A stretch of DNA of 64,000 nucleotides from Pyxicephalus adspersus (Eukaryota > Chordata > Amphibia > Anura > Pyxicephalidae), in assembly GCF_032062135.1 (NCBI RefSeq), contig NC_092859.1:39717538-39781537 (forward strand), read 5' to 3'. Each line of letters starts with the position of its first letter. Position 1 is the stretch's first letter. The translations under genes were made by a program, and so were the position numbers. The notes under the pieces are model-generated. The model was not told the origin of the DNA. It saw only the letters and a program-made list of their open reading frames with translations, and ran no database searches. Positions 29,801 through 40,049 of this stretch are shown here, in pieces.

Positions 29801-29936
29801 CCTGAAGAGTCAGAGTGGAAAGGTTCAGCTGATCAGCCCTGCTGATTGTACAAGCACAGGAAGAGACAGCACACAGTGATACACTTACCTTGTTCCTGGA
29901 TCTAAGGCAGCACAATTTGCTGGCCTTGCAGCCCAT
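5718..29936 (-). CDS. CCDC69: CCDC69, coiled-coil domain-containing protein 69 (complete, nine coding exons)
   Basis: Exons, 5' to 3' on the minus strand: 29936-29889, 15824-15767, 14919-14771, 12856-12769, 11378-11305, 10225-10124, 8600-8481, 7551-7454, 5886-5718. All have AG/GT borders and compatible phases. They sum to 906 nt, or 301 residues plus TAG; human CCDC69 has 296. The protein starts MGCKASK, which fits an N-myristoylation signal (G2, S6) with nearby palmitoylatable cysteines. The rest, from about residue 40, is charged heptad-rich coiled coil. Two stretches identify the family: KMKRVEES (155-162) and FWEQELQSLHFVIEMK (181-196), both nearly identical to the human protein. Human CCDC69 has been described as a central-spindle (midzone) regulator. 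The start has a strong Kozak context (G at -3, G at +4). The first intron is 14.1 kb and full of repeats. No lesion is seen. Confidence 0.94.
6370..7310 (-). mobile_element. 3' end of a non-LTR retrotransposon (L1/Tx1-like)
   Basis: Translated on the minus strand, the pieces read like the C-terminal region of L1/Tx1-group LINE ORF2. There is a diverged Cys-rich segment near 7260 (NLSQMWCSSS). Then comes a hydrophobic stretch, then LLLLSAVGRKSIFHCW, which parallels the family's 'LLxAxRxxIAxxW' motif. Frameshifts and stops break it, so it is dead. The clade is inferred from motif memory. Confidence 0.5.
7007..7025 (+). repeat. poly-G tract, 19 nt
   Basis: Uninterrupted G homopolymer inside the LINE relic. 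The length may be unreliable in the assembly. Confidence 0.9.
7454..7551 (-). CDS. CCDC69: CCDC69 coding exon 8
   Basis: Encodes MDRNIILEEKVQSMQQEI and onward (residues 214-245). The human counterpart reads KEKNLILEEKITTLQQE. It ends in phase 2 (AT), completed by C of exon 9. Confidence 0.9.
7552..8480. other. CCDC69 intron 7
   Basis: No gene. A short inverted repeat (AAGGTAAAGTC / GACTTTACCTT) lies at about 8219-8279 and may be a small MITE remnant. Confidence 0.45.
8481..8600 (-). CDS. CCDC69: CCDC69 coding exon 7
   Basis: Encodes 40 residues (174-213), DHGSPGEFWEQELQSLHF and onward. This is the most conserved block of the family. Phase 0 on both sides. Confidence 0.95.
8601..10123. other. 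CCDC69 intron 6, nothing recognised
   Basis: No exon, RNA gene or clear repeat family is seen in this AT-rich intron. Confidence 0.5.
10124..10225 (-). CDS. CCDC69: CCDC69 coding exon 6
   Basis: Encodes 34 residues (140-173), including KMKRVEESVLSQDYK. The human protein has KMKRVEESILSRNYK. Phase 0 on both sides. Confidence 0.95.
10226..11304. other. CCDC69 intron 5, nothing recognised
   Basis: AT-rich, with an 18-A run near 11130. No gene is seen. Confidence 0.5.
11305..11378 (-). CDS. CCDC69: CCDC69 coding exon 5
   Basis: Encodes LQKHNNEEKESLKETYEK and onward (residues 115-139), a charged coiled-coil segment. It receives one base from exon 4 and ends in phase 0. Confidence 0.88.
12070..12385 (-). 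mobile_element. L2-type LINE 3' tail
   Basis: Contains 'gcgccaacatattacacagcgctgtaca', 'gccaattaacctaactgca' and 'gtgggaggaaac', the shared 3'-end sequence of a vertebrate interspersed repeat. It closely resembles the copy at 16310-16610. The 'ttggcgc' tail motif runs in reverse, so the element is on the minus strand. Confidence 0.65.
12769..12856 (-). CDS. CCDC69: CCDC69 coding exon 4
   Basis: Encodes AKQDAEAELEKRLAEQATC and onward (residues 86-114), a coiled-coil segment. It starts in phase 0 and ends with one base of a Glu codon completed by exon 5. Confidence 0.88.
13048..13430. mobile_element. hAT-like MITE, CpG-rich
   Basis: Begins CAGGGGTCGGCAA and ends near TTTGCCTGA, the pattern of hAT-type terminal inverted repeats. 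The interior (13080-13400) is GC- and CpG-rich, unlike the rest of the window. Part of it recurs inverted at 33964-34080 (shared 'ggcgttccctggtggtgg'). Confidence 0.6.
14771..14919 (-). CDS. CCDC69: CCDC69 coding exon 3
   Basis: Encodes residues 36-85: CLQKIQDYEKEIKNLLQAHL, then KEKMAIEEANKKKMEEQEQ. This begins the coiled coil. It receives one base (G) from exon 2 and ends in phase 0. Confidence 0.9.
15015..15235. mobile_element. foldback MITE
   Basis: A long imperfect palindrome in CCDC69 intron 2. Its arms include a perfect 29-bp inverted repeat (15049-15077 and 15175-15203, containing ACACTTTCATCAGTGAAGC). Outer ends read 'gggcctgattt' and 'aataaatca'. It has no coding capacity. Confidence 0.75.
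15767..15824 (-). CDS. CCDC69: CCDC69 coding exon 2
   Basis: Encodes SRQKTKHNQHTSQELNDIA (residues 17-35), a basic linker. Acceptor 'tttctctttcag', donor GTAAGAG. It is poorly conserved in sequence but fits the frame on both sides. Confidence 0.85.
16310..16610 (-). mobile_element. L2-type LINE 3' tail
   Basis: Same family and orientation as 12070-12385: 'gccaattaacctaactgcatg', 'gtgggaggaaaccc', 'gcaaactccatgcagatag'. Confidence 0.65.
20260..20830 (+). mobile_element. L2-clade LINE 3' end
   Basis: Broken frames read LPFHFRIKFKLLCFAF, matching the C-terminal part of the LINE at 40.05-41.69 kb. The 3' tail 'gtacagcactgtgtaatatattggcgcgatataaa' follows. Stops and frameshifts are present. Confidence 0.75.
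22618..22824. mobile_element. hAT-like MITE
   Basis: Ends CAGCAGTTACCAACC and GGTTGGCGACCACTG form a diverged terminal inverted repeat. The flanks 'cactacgg' and 'cactaaga' may be a decayed 8-bp target duplication. Confidence 0.55.
22831..22979. mobile_element. short palindromic MITE
   Basis: A perfect 15-bp inverted repeat, TTATAAAACAGGGAA (22840-22854) and its complement (22957-22971), lies within weaker outer arms. It sits directly beside the previous element. Confidence 0.55.
24920..25640. repeat. 38-bp minisatellite in CCDC69 intron 1
   Basis: About 18 tandem copies of a 38-bp unit with core 'cacaccaggcttcc' followed by 'gacgaagaccctcttcccc'. Repeat starts at 25084, 25122, 25160 and 25198 show the constant spacing. 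One copy near 25021 is shortened. The long open frames across it on both strands are a by-product of the repeat. Confidence 0.92.
29889..29936 (-). CDS. CCDC69: CCDC69 coding exon 1
   Basis: Encodes MGCKASKLCCLRSRNK and ends at a consensus donor GTAAGTG in phase 0. The human protein starts MGCRHSRLSSCK. G2 and S6 fit N-myristoylation; C3, C9 and C10 could be palmitoylated. Confidence 0.92.
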
Positions 29937-30200
29937 GGCTGCACCCCTGATTTAGAGCCTTGCAGCCACTGGTAGAGTATGGGTCACATCTCGCCCCCCT
30001 TCCCTCTGCTCTATAGTTTGGCAGGCTGCCTGTGTCCCATACACACCCCTCTCCCTCTCCCTCTCCCTCTCCCTCACTCTCTCATACTAACTAAACCTGC
30101 TGCTGCTGCTCACTAAAGTTTAGGCAACAGAAAACTATTGTGGCCGTAAGTATCAGAGTAGCAGCGCACATTAGTGGTGGAGACACTGGGGGCAGCAGAC
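29937..30200 (-). promoter_or_regulatory. CCDC69 5' leader and probable promoter
   Basis: Lies directly upstream of the start codon. No TATA box or CpG island is obvious. A pyrimidine-rich CTCTCC repeat (about 30049-30083) lies 110-150 bp upstream of the ATG. The boundaries are an inference. Confidence 0.35.
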
Positions 30201-30459
30201 AGCTCCTGGGAGTGCCCGGCTTTATGAAAGTAGTGGGGGGTAAGCTGTTATAATCTTAGCTAAAATATCTCCATATCTGTTGTGTATTTTGAGCCTGGCA
30301 CTGCCTGCAGTGGGAATGCAGAGCTGAGCTCATGCCATGCTGACTTTTCTTGATTGCCCAGTCTGGATGTAAATCAATTGAATAAAGAAAAATAAAAAAA
30401 AATTGTGCTAGCCACCAATATGTCACCTATTAGCATGATTTGGTGAAAGCCACCAAAGG

Positions 30460-30660
30460 CTTGTTCACACTGGCGCGTTGTGCTAACGCACCATTTTTAA
30501 AGTGCATTAAACTTTGATGGCAACCCAACACGCATTGCAATAGTATTGGTCCACTTTAAAACTACACCAGGCACTAAATTTGTGTGCAAAGTGCATTCAA
30601 ATGAATCGGCTGCTGACTTTGCAACGCGAACGGCAATATATGTGTGTTTAGTAAAATGCG
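30460..30660. repeat. interspersed repeat starting 'ttcacactggcgcgttg'
   Basis: Shares the wording 'cacactgg', 'gtgcattaaa' and 'ggcaaccca' with sequences in the ZP divergent promoter (60.85-61.3 kb). It is probably a non-autonomous DNA transposon of one family. Confidence 0.35.
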
Positions 30661-31139
30661 CTACATTAGAAAATGAGCCATAATGATTTTTTTAAATGAC
30701 TTGTTTGGGTTTATACTAGGTTTTAAAAACAGCACATGGAATGTTTAAAGGCTTGAATTTCATTTTTATTTCATCCATGGTGGACTAGTTGAATGATTAT
30801 TGTTTGCTATAGGACATAGCAGGATACCTCCCGCTCATCCTACCCTAGCCATAGAACAGAATGGCCTGTGCAGTATTTCTCCTGTTGCTGGAAAAAGATT
30901 TTTTTTTCCATTAATACTTGTGGAATGTCTGTATGAAGTTTAAATTTGTCTTTCTCAATTAGGGTTTTTCTAGAAGTTACCAAGAGTTCCTTGAGTGATG
31001 AGCAATCCCTGACATTCAGATAGGTAGCCATCTACCTTCTGGGTAGACATACAGGCATGTACTTATTACACAGATATAACTAAAATGTTTTAGCTATCTA
31101 TAACAGGGTTAGTTTTCTAGTAACTACCTATGTATGGGA

Positions 31140-32115
31140 AAATTTTCCTACTGACCACCAATGTAATGGGGCCCTTCTGCAATTGACCACCAGTGTAATG
31201 GGGATCTTCTCTCAATGACCAATAATGTTAGGGGGTCTTTCTACCTCTGGTCTGGTCTTTCTGACCATCAATTAAAAGGGACTCATTGTACTGATGACTA
31301 ATGGAAGGGGGGACATTACTAGCAACCAAAATAAGGGGCACTTCAATCACCACCAATATAAGAGACACTGTACTGGCCACCAATGGAAGGGGGCACTTAA
31401 CTTGCAGCCAATGTAAAAGGCACTTCATGGGCCACCCATGGAAGCAGACACTTTACTGGCCACCAATGTAAAGGGCACTTCATGGGCCACCCATGGAAGG
31501 AGACACTTTACTGGCCACCAATGTATTGGGCATTCATGGGCAACCCATGGAAAGAGACACTTCATGGGCCACCCATGGAAGGAGACACTTTACTGGCCAC
31601 CAATGTAAAGGAGACACTTCATGGGCCACCAATGGAAGGAGACACTTTACTGGCCACCAATCTAAAGGGCACTTCATGGGCCACCCATGGAAGGAGACAC
31701 TTTACTGGCCACCAATGTAATGGGCATTCATGGGCCACCCATCGAAGGAGACACTTCATGGGCCACCAATGGAAGGAGACACTTTACTGGCCACCAATGT
31801 AAAGGGCATTTCATGGGCCACCCATGGAAGAAGACACTTTACTGGTCACCAATGTAATGGGCATTCATGGGCCACCCATGGAAGGAGACACGTCATGGGC
31901 CACCAATGGAAGGAGACACTTTACTGGCCACCAATGTAAAGGGCACTTCATGGGCCACCCATGGAAGGAGACACTTCACTGGCCACCAAGGTAAAAGGCA
32001 CTTCATGGGCCATCCATGGAAGGAGACACTTCACTGGCCACCAATGTAAGTGGCACTTTACTAGCCACTAATGGAAGGGAGCAACTCACTGGCCAAAAAT
32101 GTAATGGGGCACTTT
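31140..32115. repeat. minisatellite with a 27/28-bp unit in 55-bp dimers
   Basis: Alternating half-units: 'gacactttactggccaccaa' and 'cacttcatgggccacccatgg'. Together they make a 55-bp higher-order repeat, with 'ctttactggccac' at 31451, 31506, 31588, 31645 and 31700. The edges are degenerate. Open frames across it are not genes. Confidence 0.9.
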
Positions 32116-33601
32116 GCCTACCATCAGTGTAAGAGTGTACTTTTAAACATGAAGAAGAAAGGCTGCTGTAAGGTTTAAGTCACAACACAACTCACAACCA
32201 TAACTTGTGACTGGAGTATGCTGTTTATGTCTTTTACCATGCTAAGCCCTGTACAGTGCACAGGTGTACATTGTTAGTGTGTGCAGTGTGCTGTGTTGGC
32301 AGAAAAAAAGTTCAGGAGATATTATTCATGTACACAGGGAACAATGATGCTGAAACAGTAAAAAAGGTTTTCCATTAACTATTCCCACAAAGATGGAGAG
32401 GCAAAATTGTTTAAAATTCCAATACTAGTCCTTAGATATACATTACATCATGGAGGACAGTATGTTGTAGTCCTTAAACCAGAACTAAAGTTAAAAATCA
32501 AAAAGTTAAGGCAATCTAATTTTTTTGCAGAAGAGACATGCTATGTATTATCTGCAATTACACAAATGTACCTACCTGTTTCCAATCCTCTGTAGAATGT
32601 ACCCTGAGCTGCACAAGGACACCTCTGTGTACATTCACAGCATATCTTGGTTCCAGAATGAGTGAACTCCTGTGTTCATATACCAGAGTTTTATTATCCT
32701 GACCAGGCCAATCGAGGTTGTCAATAACCCCGGACCCAGAATATGACCGGGTGAAGATGCTGGCGTTACAGAAGGTGCAAGAGGAGGTGAGTTTCCTTCC
32801 ACTTTAAAGATAACCGACAACAATGAATCCAGCACAGACTGAGAGCACAGGATGTTATGAGCTCACAAGATTTCTGGCTAGACTTACAGGCATGTACTTA
32901 TCACACAGATATAACAAAATATTTTTAATGGTATATTTAGCAGACCAAAAGGCAGGAAACAAGAGACGCTCATTGTTGGGGTTTACATACACTTTAACTG
33001 TAGCCTTTAGTGGAAACACAACAGGCCTCCTGTTTTAAATTACAACAACACAGGGATATTTATAGCACCCACATGCTGAGAGTACCTAGCATGGAAATTA
33101 GTTCTGCACATCAACAAACTTAAGAAAGAGACCTGAGAAATAGAACCATCTACTGTGACAAGTAAGGTGTAATTATTGGTAAGAGCAGCCTTAGGTAACG
33201 GTTTGAAAAAACACCCTACAGTAATTACACGCCTTAAATATTAGCTGGTTGCTAGCCAGACATTCCAAATCTCATGTAAATGAACAGCAATTTGAATGTT
33301 AAATGACAGACTACTAACAACTGGAAAAAACAAAGCTCCAGATTCCAATCCTATATGGCTGAAACAGGTTTTTCATAACAATAGGTGTGGGCTAGAAAGT
33401 AATCAATGCACCTAAAAGATTTAGTAGAAGGTAGACACTACTAAATAGTTATGGGTCTGTCATTGTTTTTAAATTATGGAGGCAACCTCTCTTTCTACAA
33501 CAAAGAGGAAGTTGACCTTCCCAGGACAAGCACTGCACAATCTGCAAAGAGGAGTGGGTGTAGGGAATGAATATGTATCACTGAAGCCTTCAGATGTATG
33601 T

Positions 33602-33664
33602 AATATTATTATTATTATTGACAATATTATTATTATTATTATTATTAGTATTAATAATAATAAA
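33602..33664. repeat. (ATT)n microsatellite at an L2 tail
   Basis: Compound ATT/TTA repeat. In this orientation it is the terminal microsatellite of the adjacent minus-strand L2 tail. Confidence 0.85.
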
Positions 33665-33795
33665 CAGGATTTATATAACGCCAACATATTACGCAGTGCT
33701 GTACGATAAAAAAGGGTTGCAAATGACAGACAGATACAGACAGACAGGTGGAGGAGAGGGCCCTGCCCCAAAGAGCTTCCAATCTAATTCTAATA
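33665..33795 (-). mobile_element. L2-clade LINE 3' tail
   Basis: Reverse complement of the tail at 41.55-41.69 kb: 'aggatttatataacgccaac', 'gggccctgccccaaagagc'. Only the 3' end is present. Confidence 0.75.
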
Positions 33796-33963
33796 ATGTA
33801 AGTATTCTATTAAGTTGATGGTTCTTAAACTTGTGAATGACAATGTAAATGATGTTACCTTGAGTATTCAATGAAAACAATCACAACCATTTTGCATATT
33901 TGTTTTTGCTGTTTTTGTATAAATAAATATGATATAATTCCTATCCTTTTCCTTCCACTAGAC

Positions 33964-34080
33964 CAGGGGTCAGCAAAGTTTTATGGCCACTAGGTCATTT
34001 ATGGGGTGGGTGGGAGCACACTAGGCCGGACCCACCCTAATGGCTCCGTCCACCACCAGGGAACGCCCCTTGAAGTGAAT
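33964..34080. mobile_element. truncated hAT-like MITE
   Basis: Begins CAGGGGTCAGCAAA and matches the inverted right half of the element at 13048-13430. The other end is missing. Confidence 0.5.
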
Positions 34081-36895
34081 CTAATCTACCATATGTTAGG
34101 CATGAACAGTTTTTCAATCATGTTTCATTTTGAGGCTAAATTGGAAGGGATATACTTGGAAAATTGAAAAGAAATGCATGGGTTAAAACTTGTGTGCCTA
34201 GTTCCCAACTGTCCCTGATTTGGAAGATCTGTAACCCTTTCAGATACAAGTCCTTCTGTCCGTCTTTCCCCTGGCTTTGTCATTCCTTGTTACTATGGGA
34301 GTCAGCCCTGGGCACATTTTCTTGTTGTAATAGTTTCCCAAATACTAGTACTTTTTACATGAAAAATTCAATAATGTGAATAAATACATCCATGGTGTGT
34401 TATTTAGAAAACATTTATTTAAAAGGGTGGATTTACTGGGTTCAGTCTGTATATCACTGTTTCCACCTTTTTACAGGGTAAAGTATTTTGAACTTTTGAG
34501 TTATTATGATGGGTCACATGCTCCTAAAGGGTCTTTTGTGCATTATTGTAGGTCACCAGTAGATGTCACTGTGTACCAAACTCAAATTTCATGTCTTCCA
34601 TAACCAAAGCGTATGTTACACATTTTACATAGGGCAAAGCGCCATCTACTGGTCTGACCTAAATATAAACCAAAAAACTTTTTCTGGCATTTAGAGTGAA
34701 AAAAATGGTGTATAACTGAGTTTATACAGTATGTATATACCTGTATCATTTAAGTGATAAGGAAAAAAGACAGAAAAGGCAGGTTTTTTTTTTTACACTT
34801 TTTACATGTGTTAAGTCAACCATATAAGACATATAATTTTGTGACATAGATAGATAAAGTAATCAAGGTTGTTACCATTAGCAATTTCATGGGAAAGGTG
34901 ACTTTCTTCACAGAGGCTCCCTGTTCCTAGGAGTTGCATACAAGTGTGTAAGTGAAACGTCTCGTATTCCGACGTGATCAGCCAGATGGCTTCCTCAGGA
35001 ACTTATGGAGAGTGTTATATGGTGTACTTAATTAAACAATGCAATTATATGGTGTAATTGATGCAATTATATGGTTTAATTGATTAAAGAATATTTATCA
35101 TCTTTACCTGTGAGGGATGCTTCACAGATAATGATGATAAGCATATTCATTGGGTTGTCTGGTACAAAATTTTGCAGAGTATCCAACAGTGGTATGCAGA
35201 GTCTGGCAGACAGAGGCATTGCGGTGTTGAGAGTTCAGTGGCTAGCCTTCTTAGTGTATTCTTTAATCAATTATGCCATAAAACGATGTCCAGTTTAGGT
35301 CATTTTTCCTTCACTTCTATGCACTGTATCCATACACTTTAACATGACTATCAGTTGGCAATGACGAGCATTAGCAACTATTGAAAATGACTTCCATATT
35401 CAGTATCAGAGTGGGGCTGTTGTATTTCCTACATTACGGTAGTAGTGTGTGTATAGCTGGGATAGGCTTCCTCCCATGTGAGTAAATGGGTAGGGGCAGT
35501 GTTGTGGTTACTGATTCTATCACAACTGTATCTGTTTTAGCACTTTACTTATAACATCTTTTTTGTATTATATCCACTCTGTTATGGCAGTAGTGAGAGA
35601 CTTTTGGCTGCTGCAATGTCATAAATAACAGGACCAGGATAAATAATAGATAATGAATTGCCTTTCAGTTTTAAACTTCTGTAATCCCCTTTAAAGGGAA
35701 ATGATACTAATTCTGAAACCAGACCCTACTTCTGCTCTTTTTATTGCTTCTGTGATACTTAATCCTAAAGCTATTGTAATAGTGTTGGGGGTGTCTTAAA
35801 GACAAATGTTACCATGCATTTTACATTTATTGTGTATTTTATTGGGGAAATATACCAGAATGTACAATCTAATGTTTTATACGTTTGGAATGATAAATTT
35901 ATTGGAACCCTTGTCAGTATTTTATGGCTGCCTATGTCCCTGCTGGTGAGACTCACCCTCTGTATATGTCCTTGTGATCCACTGTGATTGAAAATCATAA
36001 ATTATAGACTAAGCACCAGATCAAGAGATTATAGTAAATATTTTATGTTCCATTGACAACTTAGTAAAGATTTCTTCCTTCTTCATGTTGAATCTTTGGG
36101 AAAAGAAATCTCTCCAATGGGACAAAAAAAAAAAAACAACTAAACTAAATGTTTAAACCTTCCCTACTTTATCTGGAACAAATATATTGGCTACACACAG
36201 AGTCCCCATCGGATTTTCTTGGGCCCCTCTCCCAATGTTGAAAAGTTCTAGCATTGCAAAAGTCATGTTTCTTTAGTCAGGACACAGTAAAGAAGTACCG
36301 CTTGTTCCTTCTAATGGCATCCTTGGCTAAAAATACAAAGTGCATGCAACAAAAACAATTAATTGTTTGGGTAAATTTTTATGTCAAGTTTACAGACAAG
36401 TTTCAGTGAATTGGGAGTAGCAAGTTAGTTACAATAAAGGGTAACAAAATGTATTTGGTGTGTACAGCTAGATACCACAATCTTGGATATATAAAATATT
36501 GGAAGCCTATCTCAATATAAAAGTCATCCAATTAAGCTCAGAGCCTATATACCCTATACAATGTCTTTGAAAAATGGATTGTTCATGCCAGAAAAAGCTG
36601 CAGCATTTTAGAAAGGCTTCTATGCATAAGTACAATAAGGATTTAGTATAGCTTGAGACAGGAAAAAAACCTCAATAGCAGTGGTGACCAAAATCCTTTG
36701 GTCTGCAGACCACTTTTGATTCAGTTATCCTTTAACTTACCGACCCCCAAACCTTATACTCACCTGTGCTTGTTACTAGACTATTGCTGTATGAGGTGCA
36801 ATAGCCAGCTTGGTCTTTGTTGTTTTCCACCAAGTAAAGCTTCGTACAGACATCCCATGGACACCAGATAATTGTCACTGGAAAGCCAGTTGAGG

Positions 36896-37473
36896 GAAAG
36901 AGAGGAAAAGACAGGCTTTTGTGGGGCAAAACTTGTTTTCCTAAAAACTGGTTGACCAATAATGGATCCTCATCTGGTTAAGCGAACTTTACCCATCCTG
37001 ATACTCATCATTTGATCACGATAACTCCATCCATCTTTATACTCTGATCTGTGAATAATCACCATTAATTACCAGATCTGAAGTATTACCATCTGAAGTA
37101 TCCAATTATTTCCTCTTACAACTACAGTGGGAGATTTAAAACGTCCAAACCACTATTGGGTTTTATCATTTGTGTATCTCCGAGTAGTAGTCGGCATCAG
37201 GCTTTTGTTCCATCCGGTCAAAAGTTTCAGCAATTTCACCCAATCCCCTGAGGAAGCCCTGTGGGGCCAAACACGTCGGGAAGGGAAACAAGTTTATTGC
37301 TGTCCGTTGTGATGACATGCTGTAACTACTCTATGATTCCAGGAATAGCGCACCTGTTTTAGCCTAGGTCTAGTGTAAGAGGTCTTTGTTTACTTTTTAG
37401 AATGTATAATTAAATAAAAGTTCAGTTTTTAACAAGTTTTGCCCCCACAAAAGCCTGTCTTTTCCTCTCTTTC
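36896..37473. repeat. 31-bp perfect inverted repeat with a 516-bp spacer
   Basis: 36896-36926 (containing GAGAGGAAAAGACAGGCTTT) is exactly complementary to 37443-37473, and weaker similarity extends beyond both arms. The spacer has 'cctgaggaagccctgtggg' and 'aaacacgtcggg' near 37250. It is probably a degenerate DNA transposon. Confidence 0.6.
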
Positions 37474-37569
37474 TCCCACTTGGCTTTTATAGATTTTTAC
37501 AGGCTGGGCACTTTGAGTAAACTCCATTCCTAACATTTGGGTTACTCTCCTTGGTTAAACTTAATATTC

Positions 37570-38120
37570 AATTGTCACTGGAAACAATCTTTAGTAATCA
37601 TTTCCATTGACAGATTAATGAGCCCTATACACAAAATCACCCCACTGTTCTCTCCTCATTGAAATGCACAGTCATTCCCAATCGGCTGTTCATCAATTCG
37701 CAGTGGTAGGTCGATGAACAACATTGGGGGGACCACTGTACACATGCCAGATGTTCACCTGAGACAAGCATAATTGTTCGTGTCAAGCAAGAATCATCTG
37801 ACCTGTGTACATATCTTAAAGCCCCATATAGACATTCAGGGAACGTCAGAGAGTTGTTGCCGGAAATAATCTTTTGTGTTTCTAGTGACAGATGAATGAA
37901 TGTTCTATGGAGAGGGGTGAGGAGAGGATGAGTGAGCGGTACCTTGTTGTGCTCGCCTTCATAGGAGTGAACAGCATTCATGAATATGCCATGGCAGATT
38001 AAGATTGGTGTTAGGGGACTACTGTACACATGTCAGATTTTCACCCAAGATGAGCACAATAATTCATCTAAGGCAATAATTATCCGACATGTTTACATAA
38101 TTTTAGGCCATCATCAGAGA
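37570..38120. mobile_element. relics of a 'tgtacaca' MITE family
   Basis: Contains 'gtacacatgccagatgttcacc' (from 37739) and again 'gtacacatgtcagattttcaccc' (from 38024). Both resemble the inner right part of the element at 46781-47053. Two nested or tandem copies are likely. Exact ends are not seen. Confidence 0.45.
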
Positions 38121-38394
38121 TGTCTACTGTGTGCTTTTACTCCCTCCTCATTACGTACATAAAATCCTCTTTGACGCATTTATCACCTGTAAAAACATCT
38201 TTTACATTTTTAAAATATTTTTGCCTTTTCCATAGCTTCTGATCGCTTACATGACAAATCCATTTGTCCCAAGATCTCCTTCCATTCAGGGTGCTGGGCT
38301 GATAAATTTAAAATATCTGTGCAAACAAATAACATAAACACACAATAGGATTGTTTTTATAAATGTGAAAAGCATTGTCGGCTGAGATTTAGGT

Positions 38395-38815
38395 AACGTA
38401 CACACGTGCAACAATTATCGTTGGAAATGAACAACGAACGGCCGATCGTCCAAAAATCGTTAACAAAACAAGTGCACAACAACGCCGATAAACGACAATT
38501 GTCACTGGAAATGAACGACCCTCCCGGGGGATCTGATTGGGCGTCAGTCTCTTGCTATCTATTGTGTGTACGGTCGTTCAGTGATCCTGGATTGTTCTCT
38601 GATACACTTTCTCCTGTACATGTCACTTCCTGCATCGTTCAAACGATCGTATCTAGTGTGTGTACATTATTGGTGGATTATATTTGAACAATCGTATCGT
38701 TTCAGCATGTAAAAATTGTGCACAATATCATCGTTCAAATTGTGAATACTCCTTGATCGGTCGGTAATCGTTCGTTTTCTAATGATACTTATTGCATGTG
38801 TGTAGGTAGGCTTAG
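38395..38815. mobile_element. diverged MITE of the same family
   Basis: Ends 'aacgtacacacgtgcaa' and 'ttgcatgtgtgtaggtagg' are an imperfect inverted repeat. The inside has 'attatcgttggaaatgaac', as in the 46.8-kb element. Confidence 0.5.
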
Positions 38816-39479
38816 AAATTAGGGTCATATGACTAAAGTAAAAATATTTATTATTTTGTAAAAGTTGGGAACTGAGTATATTGTAACACAATCATGGGCT
38901 TGGGCTGCACAAAAGGCATTGCAATGTTGGGACAGTTCTGAGTCATTATGGAAGAGAATTTGCCAAAGCTTTTAACACAGAAAAGCAGGAGGGACAGAAT
39001 GTTTGCTGGTATGTGTGTTATAAAGCATACACTGGTAGCATTTAGTAAAGGCAGCCCAACTAAACTGAATATTTTAGCATTGAGTGAATGTTAATGGTTT
39101 ATTCACTGACATCTGTCAGTGACAGGTTCTCTGTACCTAAGCTCTAAATACTTAGTCTTACTTAAAAGTGTTTTATTTTTATTTTGTTTGTATTAACTTT
39201 TCACAATTTTTCTTTTCTTTTTGTTTTGCACTCTCTTCAATGGTCATCTGTATATTAGGAAATTGGAATACTACTTTCTTCTCCCTGTTGCCATAAGTAA
39301 CTCTGATGTCATTGGGTTAAAAAAAAGGATTAATATTAGTCATCCATCCCACGAGGAATAAGTTCTATATTCGTTCTTTTAAAGATCTATGACACCTGGA
39401 GAATCAGCAAACAGTTCCATACACCTTGTTCCCTTGGTCTGTTCCATTGGCTAGCCCCATGTCAATATAAAGTCATGCA

Positions 39480-39585
39480 GTGTCTTATATTGTAAGCTCT
39501 TTTATGCAAGGTTTACTCCTCCTCATGTGTCATTGATTATATCTGTCTCTATGGTGGTGCTTTATAAATAAAGACTAACGATAAT
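39480..39585 (+). mobile_element. LINE 3' tail fragment
   Basis: 'attgtaagctctt' and 'gtgctttataaataaa' parallel the other L2 tails, but the copy is short and diverged. Confidence 0.4.
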
Positions 39586-40049
39586 GTAAGGGATGGTGGA
39601 TTGACCCTTCATTTCTTGTACAGGCATTGCAGAAACAGGATGTAATAGAAAAAATCCTTAGTGGAGTCACAGACATAAAAAAGCAGAAGAAAGGTGTGAG
39701 TTGCTAGATCTCCTAAAGCAGTAAGTGTTCCAAATTAGGTAGATTATTCAGGCATGTTTAATTTATTTTAAATTGCCTGTACCTTCTGCAGTTAAGGACC
39801 GGCCTGGTTACAATTATTTTTTCATTAGTTTAGTTTTGCCTGAAATTAAAATTGGTTTTTCTTCTTTAAGCAATTGAGAGATTCTCTTTAAGCAGCCCTC
39901 CCAGGAGTAAATGCCAAAGGTCAGTCCTTTGCTGGAGTTGGGGATGGCTGTAAGGTGCCCAAAGAAGACCTTCAATAGTTCGGATTCGGACTCATATCAT
40001 AAAAAGCCAACACAACAGATTGTTCATAGATTGCCCATCATTACAGTTT

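Larger units (their letters stand above)
15825..29888. other. CCDC69 intron 1, 14 kb, repeat-rich
   Basis: No further coding exon is supported. It contains L2 tails (16310-16610, 20260-20830), a hAT-like MITE and a palindromic MITE near 22.6-23.0 kb, and a 38-bp minisatellite (24920-25640). The rest, including 25.7-29.8 kb, shows nothing I recognise. Confidence 0.6.

Noticed and set aside
31482..32049. Plus-strand open frames encoding His/Trp-rich repeats
   Set aside because: They are translations of the 55-bp minisatellite and have no start or end outside it.
37637..38029. 130-codon minus-strand open frame
   Set aside because: It covers MITE relics with repeated 'gtacaca' words; no protein family is recognised.
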